DNA from: Comamonas phosphati
GTDB taxonomy: Bacteria > Pseudomonadota > Gammaproteobacteria > Burkholderiales > Burkholderiaceae_C
DNA length: 64,000 bases
Reading direction: 5' to 3'
Assembly (NCBI RefSeq): GCF_014637085.1
Contig: NZ_BMEU01000003.1
Location: forward strand, 62,001-126,000
The notes beneath the pieces were generated by a model. That model had not been told where the DNA came from and did no database searches. It worked only from the letters and a program-made list of their open reading frames with translations. Position numbers and translations under genes: made by a program. How positions within the stretch are numbered: the stretch's first letter is position 1; each line of letters opens with the position of its first letter. This document shows, one piece after another, positions 59,358 through 64,000 of this stretch.

Positions 59358-62327
59358 TCAGCCCACGTGCTTTCCGACAATGCCGGCCAGCTCGAACATG
59401 CTGATCTGGTCCTTGCCGAACACCGGGCGCAGCTTGGCGTCGGCATTGATGGCGCGCTTGTTCGCGGCGTCCTGCAGGCCGTTGGCCTTGATGTAGTCCC
59501 ACAGCTTCTTGATCACCTCGGGGCGCGAGGTGGCTTCGCCGCCGATCACCGCGGCCAGCTCGGCGCTGGGCTTGAGCGTGGCGCTCACGGTGCGCGGCTT
59601 CTTGGCTGCAGGCGCCTTGGCAGCAGTCTTGGCGGCGGTCTTGGTCGCCGTCTTGGCCGCGGTCTTCTTGGCTGCAGCACCGGTCTTGGCGGCGGCTCCT
59701 GTTTTCGCAGCAGCAGTACCCGCCGTCTTGCGCGCCGGGTACTTGCTTTCGCGCTGCTCGAACTCGAAATTGACCTTGCCCGCGGCGGCGTCCCAGACCA
59801 GGAAGGCCTTGAAGTTGCGGCGCGTGCGGTTGGAGACGAATTTCTCGAGCAGATCGGTCTTGCCGGTCTGCAGCAGCTTGCTCATCTGCTCGCGCTCTAT
59901 GGGCTGCTGCAGAATGATCTGGCCGCTCTTGAAGTCGCAGCTGGGCGTGGCCTGGGCCAGCGTGGGCACGGCCTTGGAGCAGACATAGTTGGCGCCGTGC
60001 TCGAACACCGGCGAGCCGCATTTGGGGCAGGCGCCCAGCGATTGCTGGCCGCTGAAATCGACGATCTCGCCCGTGTCCTCGGAGTCCTTGTCATCGCCGA
60101 AGTCGAATTCGAGCTTGTAGTTGCCCGCCTCCTCGTCGCGAACTATGGCGACTTCGGCCGTGAAGGGCCAGCCCGCCTTGGAGCGGAAGCCCTCCAGCGG
60201 GCCGATGCGACGCTCGCGCAGCAGCTGCTCGGCCTCGGCGGTCTCGAAGGTGCGGCCCGCGGGCGACTTGGTGAACGAGAAGCCGCAGCCCTCGCCGGCG
60301 CCGTTGGCGCCAGAACCGGAAGCGTCGTCCGGCCGGCCGACGCAGGCATAGCGGCGGTAGTTTTCCCTGACCACGCCGCCGCAGTTGGGGCAAGGCGTGG
60401 CCAAAGTCGCATAGTCGCCAGGCACGGTGTCGCGGTCGTACTCCTTGGCCTTCTTGACCAGCTTCTCGGTCATGGCCTGGATCTGCTGCATGAAGGCTTC
60501 GCGCGAGAGCTGGCCTTTTTCCATCTGCGACAGCTTGTATTCCCACTCGCCGGTCAGGTCGGCGCGGCACAGCTCCTCGACTTCCAGGCCGCGCAACAGC
60601 GTCATGAGCTGGAAGGCCTTGGCCGTGGGGATCAGCTCGCGGCCTTCGCGCAGCATGTATTTCTCGGTCAGCAGGCCTTCGATGATGGCCGCGCGCGTGG
60701 CGGGCGTGCCCAGGCCTTTTTCCTGCATGGCTTGGCGCAGCTCGTCGTCGTCGATCTGCTTGCCCGCGCTTTCCATGGCGCCCAGCAGCGTGGCTTCGGA
60801 GTAGCGCGCGGGCGGCTTGGTCTTGAGGCCTTTGACGTCGGCATGGTGGGTGCTCGGCTGCTCGCCGGGCTTGACCGCTACCAGCGGCTGGCCCTTGTCG
60901 CCCTCCTTGGCGTCTTCCACCTCGTTGGCGGCTTCCTTGCCGTAGATGGCCAGCCAGCCCGGCTTGACCAGCACCTTGCCCTCGGTCTTGAAGCTGTACT
61001 GCTCCACTTTGCTGATGCGCGTGGTGACCTGGTATTCGGCGCTCGGGAAGAACACGGCCATGAAGCGGCGCACGACCAGGTCGTAGAGCTTCTGCTCGGC
61101 GTCGGACAGCCCGCTGGGCGCCTGCGTGGTCGGGATGATGGCGAAGTGGTCCGAGACCTTGCTGTTGTCGAAGATGCGCTTGGTCGGACGGATGTAGTTG
61201 TCGTTGATGGCCTGCTGGGCGAACGGCGCCAGGTGGCGCATGCCGCTGTCGGCCAGCATGGCGAAGGTCTGGTGCGCCACGGGCACATAGTCCTCGGGCA
61301 GGGCGCGCGAGTCGGTACGCGGATAGGTCAGGGCCTTGTGGCGCTCGTAAAGGCTTTGCGCCAGCGCCAGCGTGGTCTTGGCCGAGAAGCCGAACTTGCC
61401 GTTGGCCTCGCGCTGCAGGCTGGTCAAGTCGAACAGCAGCGGCGACGCTTGCGTGGTGGGCTTGCTTTCTTCGGTGACGGTGGCGGGCTTGCCCTGCACG
61501 GCGGCGGCAATCGCCTCGGCCTCGGCCTTGTTCCACAGGCGGTCGGCACGGCTTTCAGCGTCGTCCGACTTCTTCCACTGCGGGTTGAACCACTTGCCCA
61601 GATACTGGCCGGCCTGGGCGTCGAAAGTGCCGTGCACCTCCCAGTAGTCGCGGCTCACGAACTTGCGGATCTTTTCCTCGCGCTCGACGACCAGCGACAG
61701 CGTGGGCGTCTGCACGCGGCCCACGGTGGTCAGGAAGAAGCCGCCGTCGCGCGAGTTGAAGGCCGTCATGGCGCGCGTGCCATTGATGCCCACCAGCCAG
61801 TCGGCTTCGGAGCGGCTGCGCGCGGCGCTGGCCAGGCCCTGCATCTGCTGGTCGCTGCGCAGCTGCTGGAAGCCGTCGCGGATCGCCTGGGGCGTCATGG
61901 ACTGCAGCCACAGGCGCTGGATGGGCTTGCCCAGCGTGCCCTTGGCGCCGCCCGCATACTGCTCGATCAGGCGGAAGATCAGCTCGCCCTCGCGGCCCGC
62001 GTCGCAGGCGTTCACGAGTTCGGTCACGTCCTTGCGCTTGGCCTGCTTGACCACGGCGTTCAGGCGGGTCTTGGTCTTGTCCACGGGCTTGAGGTCGAAG
62101 TGCGGCGGAATCACCGGCAGGTGCGCAAAGCTCCACTTGCCGCGCTTGACGTCGTACTGCTCGGGGGCCTGGATTTCCACCAGGTGGCCCACTGCGCTGG
62201 TCACCACATAGCTATCGCTCTCGAAGTGGTCGTCGTGCTTCTCGAACTTACCGGCCACAGGGGTCAGCGCACGGACGATGTCCTGCGCCACCGATGGCTT
62301 CTCAGCAATCACCAGGGTCTTTGTCAT
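59358..62327 (-). CDS. topB: DNA topoisomerase III with H1-like tail and SWIB domain
   Basis: Type IA topoisomerase of 989 residues that decatenates and relaxes DNA. An N-terminal Toprim domain (MTKTLVIAEKPSVAQDIVRAL) is followed by the cleavage core with GRVQTPTLSLV and the catalytic Tyr in YPRTDSR. Two or more zinc-ribbon-like Cys segments follow (CPNCGGVV...GCGFSF and CPKCGSPVF...). Near residues 863-913 is a Lys/Ala-rich low-complexity stretch with repeated KTGAAA and KTAAKT units, like a histone H1 tail. The last 74 residues or so are a SWIB/MDM2-type domain (LWDYIKANGLQD, KLRPVFGKDQISMFEL). It is divergent from the SET gene. Confidence 0.93.
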   Translation of the reverse strand: MTKTLVIAEKPSVAQDIVRALTPVAGKFEKHDDHFESDSYVVTSAVGHLVEIQAPEQYDVKRGKWSFAHLPVIPPHFDLKPVDKTKTRLNAVVKQAKRKDVTELVNACDAGREGELIFRLIEQYAGGAKGTLGKPIQRLWLQSMTPQAIRDGFQQLRSDQQMQGLASAARSRSEADWLVGINGTRAMTAFNSRDGGFFLTTVGRVQTPTLSLVVEREEKIRKFVSRDYWEVHGTFDAQAGQYLGKWFNPQWKKSDDAESRADRLWNKAEAEAIAAAVQGKPATVTEESKPTTQASPLLFDLTSLQREANGKFGFSAKTTLALAQSLYERHKALTYPRTDSRALPEDYVPVAHQTFAMLADSGMRHLAPFAQQAINDNYIRPTKRIFDNSKVSDHFAIIPTTQAPSGLSDAEQKLYDLVVRRFMAVFFPSAEYQVTTRISKVEQYSFKTEGKVLVKPGWLAIYGKEAANEVEDAKEGDKGQPLVAVKPGEQPSTHHADVKGLKTKPPARYSEATLLGAMESAGKQIDDDELRQAMQEKGLGTPATRAAIIEGLLTEKYMLREGRELIPTAKAFQLMTLLRGLEVEELCRADLTGEWEYKLSQMEKGQLSREAFMQQIQAMTEKLVKKAKEYDRDTVPGDYATLATPCPNCGGVVRENYRRYACVGRPDDASGSGANGAGEGCGFSFTKSPAGRTFETAEAEQLLRERRIGPLEGFRSKAGWPFTAEVAIVRDEEAGNYKLEFDFGDDKDSEDTGEIVDFSGQQSLGACPKCGSPVFEHGANYVCSKAVPTLAQATPSCDFKSGQIILQQPIEREQMSKLLQTGKTDLLEKFVSNRTRRNFKAFLVWDAAAGKVNFEFEQRESKYPARKTAGTAAAKTGAAAKTGAAAKKTAAKTATKTAAKTAAKAPAAKKPRTVSATLKPSAELAAVIGGEATSRPEVIKKLWDYIKANGLQDAANKRAINADAKLRPVFGKDQISMFELAGIVGKHVG

Positions 62328-62394
62328 TGTGTGTTCTCGTCGTCATTAACCGCCTGCGCGCCACATCGCGCCCAGGCTCATACAATCCGGTTCT

Positions 62395-62429
62395 CACGCG
62401 TGCGCACGTACGCGCACATGTGTGCATAT
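62395..62429. promoter_or_regulatory. 35-nt alternating pyrimidine-purine tract (Z-DNA-prone) in the topB/SET divergent promoter
   Basis: Every base from 62395 to 62429 alternates pyrimidine-purine, made of CG, CA, TG and TA steps with CGCG and GTGTG runs. Such tracts flip to Z-DNA under negative supercoiling. It lies 68 nt upstream of the topB ATG and 20 nt upstream of the SET ATG, within the shared promoter region. The sequence pattern is directly seen; structure and function are inferred. Confidence 0.6.
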
Positions 62430-62448
62430 CCAAGTTATCAGAGAAAAC

Positions 62449-62955
62449 ATGCCCCGCACATCCCCGGCCCCAACAATCGCGCCTTCGGGCCGCCGCCGCA
62501 TCCAGGCCCGGCGCTCCGGCGTGCATGGCAAAGGCGTTTTCGCCGTGCAGGATATTGCCGAAGGCGAAACCATCATCGAATACGTGGGTGAAGTCATCAG
62601 CTGGCAGCAAGCCCAGGACCGCCACCCGCACGACCCGGCCCAGCCCAACCACACCTTCTACTTCCATGTGGACGAAGACCGTGTGATCGACGCCACCCAC
62701 GAAGGCAACTCCTCGCGCTGGATCAACCACAGCTGCGAGCCCAATTGCTTCACGGACGAGCGCGACGGCCGCATCTTCATCGTGGCGCTGCGCAATATCG
62801 CCGCCGGCGAGGAACTCAGCTACGACTACGGCCTGATGGTGGAAGAGCGCTATACCAAGAAGCTCAAGGCCGAATATCCGTGCTGGTGCGGCAGCGCCCA
62901 CTGCCGCGGCACGCTGCTGGCGCCCAAACGTGGCTGGAAACCTCCAGGACTATGA
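62449..62955 (+). CDS. SET-domain protein-lysine methyltransferase
   Basis: Protein of 168 residues that is almost entirely a SET plus post-SET module, predicted to methylate lysines with SAM. A basic N terminus (GRRRIQARRSG) leads to the SAM loop HGKGVF (26-31). WINHSCEPNC (91-100) has the NHSC pseudoknot motif, and EELSYDYG (121-128) has the catalytic Tyr. The post-SET zinc motif CWCGSAHCRG provides Cys145, 147 and 152 with Cys100 as fourth ligand. The ATG at 62449 is preferred over 62422. It is divergent from topB, whose Lys-rich tail is an attractive substrate; this is inference. birA follows on the same strand. Confidence 0.9.
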   Translation: MPRTSPAPTIAPSGRRRIQARRSGVHGKGVFAVQDIAEGETIIEYVGEVISWQQAQDRHPHDPAQPNHTFYFHVDEDRVIDATHEGNSSRWINHSCEPNCFTDERDGRIFIVALRNIAAGEELSYDYGLMVEERYTKKLKAEYPCWCGSAHCRGTLLAPKRGWKPPGL

Positions 62956-63053
62956 ATCCCCCTGTGCCGCTGCACGGCTTCCCCCCGAGGGGGACGACGG
63001 CCTTTGCTGCGGGGCGGCCCTTGCTGGCCGTCCCACGCTTGGGTCACGCCAGT
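62956..63053 (+). repeat. GC-rich 3'-end repeat after the SET gene
   Basis: Plus-oriented copy (CCCCCGAGGGGGACGACGGCC...GCGGGGCGGCCCTTGCTGGCC) that starts at the SET stop codon and fills the gap to birA. Its hairpin may attenuate read-through into birA. Confidence 0.55.
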
Positions 63054-63095
63054 TTTAGAGCAGTGCTTTGCATCAAAAGTTTTGGATAGAGAGAA

Positions 63096-63929
63096 ATGAC
63101 CCAGCCGATTCACTGGAATGCCGAAGCCCTGTGGCTGGCGATTGCGCCCCAGCTGCCGGGTTTCAGCGTGGAAGTGCTGCCTTCCATCGATTCAAGCAAT
63201 ACCGAGCTCATGCGCCGCGCGCGCGAGGGCCGGACCGATCCGGTGCTGCTGGTCGCCGAGCAGCAGACGGCCGGCCGCGGTCGCCTGGGGCGCAACTGGG
63301 TCAGCGGCGTGGGCGACTCGCTGATGTTCTCGCTGGGCCTGCCGCTGACGCCGCGCGACTGGTCGGGCCTGTCGCTGGCCGTGGGCGTGAGCGTGGCCGA
63401 GAGCCTGCAGCCACAGCTGCCCGCCGCGGGCAGCGGCACTCCCAAAATCGGCATCAAATGGCCCAACGACCTGTGGCTGGAGGGCGACCGCAAGCTGGCC
63501 GGCATCCTGATCGAGACGGCCAGCTTCGTGGGCGGCCACCAGCATGACGTCCATGCGCCGCGCTATGTGGTGATCGGCGTGGGCATCAACGTGCGCCCGC
63601 GCCCCGGCGACGGCATGCGCACACCGCCGGCCTGCCTGCAGGAGCTGGATGCGGCGCTGGACGCGCCCACGGCCCTGGCCTGCATACTGCCGGCCCTGGT
63701 CAATGAAGTGCAGAGCTTTGCCCACGGCGGCTTTGCGCTCCTGATGCAGCGCTTTGCCCAGCGCGACCTGCTGGCCGGGCGCGAAGTGGTGCTGAGCGAC
63801 GGCAGCAGCGGCCTGGCCCAGGGCGTGGGCGCCGATGGCGGCTTTCTGGTCCGCACGGCCAACGGCCTGCAGGCCGTGACCAGCTCCGAAATCAGCGTGC
63901 GGCCCGCCAGCAGCCCGCTGCAGGCTTGA
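63096..63929 (+). CDS. birA: biotin-[acetyl-CoA-carboxylase] ligase
   Basis: Attaches biotin to the carrier protein of acetyl-CoA carboxylase. The 277 residues contain the BPL/LplA catalytic domain: SIDSSNTELMRRA, the ATP/biotin loop GRGRLGRNW, KWPNDLW with the conserved Lys, KLAGILIE, and VVIGVGINV, followed by the small C-terminal BPL_C domain. The N-terminal HTH of E. coli BirA is missing, so this enzyme does not itself repress biotin genes. The start ATG at 63096 begins MTQPIHWNAEALW after GAGAGAA. Confidence 0.92.
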   Translation: MTQPIHWNAEALWLAIAPQLPGFSVEVLPSIDSSNTELMRRAREGRTDPVLLVAEQQTAGRGRLGRNWVSGVGDSLMFSLGLPLTPRDWSGLSLAVGVSVAESLQPQLPAAGSGTPKIGIKWPNDLWLEGDRKLAGILIETASFVGGHQHDVHAPRYVVIGVGINVRPRPGDGMRTPPACLQELDAALDAPTALACILPALVNEVQSFAHGGFALLMQRFAQRDLLAGREVVLSDGSSGLAQGVGADGGFLVRTANGLQAVTSSEISVRPASSPLQA

Positions 63930-63936
63930 AATGGAA

Positions 63937-64000
63937 CACCCCCTGAGCCGCTTCGCGCCTTCCCCCTCTCTCTACGCGCTGTGCGCTATGGGAGGGGGAT
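63937..64000 (+). repeat. GC-rich 3'-end repeat after birA (cut by window edge)
   Basis: Begins CCCCCTGAGCCGCTTCGCGCCTTCCCCCTC just after the birA stop and runs off the window. Same family and polarity as the copy after the SET gene. Confidence 0.5.

Noticed and set aside
59367-62591. 1074-codon plus-strand open frame
   Set aside because: Antisense to topB, low-complexity Leu/Gly/His composition, no recognisable domain or ribosome site.

Overview
This is a gene-dense, high-GC, IS-free chromosomal window. It looks like a member of the Comamonadaceae (Comamonas/Delftia/Acidovorax type, order Burkholderiales). The evidence is a Bug-family (TctC-like) binding protein, the tkt-gap pair, MurU beside aminopeptidase P, class II aldolase, many LysR regulators, and short GC-rich repeats at gene 3' ends of the kind common in this family. 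The genus is an inference. No rRNA, tRNA, CRISPR array, transposase, prophage or attachment site was recognised.

Layout. 1-4.1 kb: a minus-strand catabolic operon (cupin, alpha/beta hydrolase, IclR regulator, aspartate dehydrogenase, then a Bug binding protein cut by the window edge), with a strong promoter and an operator-like inverted repeat in front. 4.2-7.2 kb: fadD and fructose-bisphosphate aldolase. 7.3-10.8 kb: a PmrA/PmrB-like two-component system and two PAP2 phosphatases, the second behind a PmrA-box-like repeat. 10.9-16 kb: pyruvate kinase, a CPBP protease, aminopeptidase P and MurU. 16-19.8 kb: transketolase, GAPDH, OsmC. 19.8-27.3 kb: stress and housekeeping genes (two pirins, HPF, a PuuD-like amidotransferase, an OprB-like porin, SlyD, a GST). 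27.4-34.1 kb: a complete Cus copper/silver efflux operon with a CusF domain fused to CusB and a second free CusF. 34.2-44.7 kb: LysR-linked genes (orphan binding lipoprotein, FMN-dependent lactate-type dehydrogenase) and scattered single genes. 44.7-45.5 kb: a non-coding stretch holding two diverged, inverted copies of a roughly 300-nt repeat. 45.5-53.2 kb: HxlR/oxidoreductase pair, YcaC-like hydrolase with a broken pirin gene and LysR, glutathione peroxidase, a class A PBP and a tiny lipoprotein. 53.3-59.4 kb: an acyl-CoA operon (binding protein, acyl-CoA dehydrogenase, acyl-CoA synthetase, phosphatase) divergent from a TetR regulator across a 42-nt palindrome. 59.4-63.9 kb: topoisomerase III, a SET-domain methyltransferase and BirA.

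The most notable finding is at the right end. Topoisomerase III carries a Lys/Ala-rich, histone-H1-like tail and a C-terminal SWIB domain. It is transcribed divergently from a eukaryote-type SET-domain lysine methyltransferase, and a 35-nt perfectly alternating pyrimidine-purine (Z-DNA-prone) tract lies between them. This resembles the SET and SWIB-topoisomerase repertoire of Chlamydia. A second notable finding is that two of the three pirin genes lack the same roughly 10-residue stretch that should hold the metal-binding HxH motif, one of them with a frameshift.
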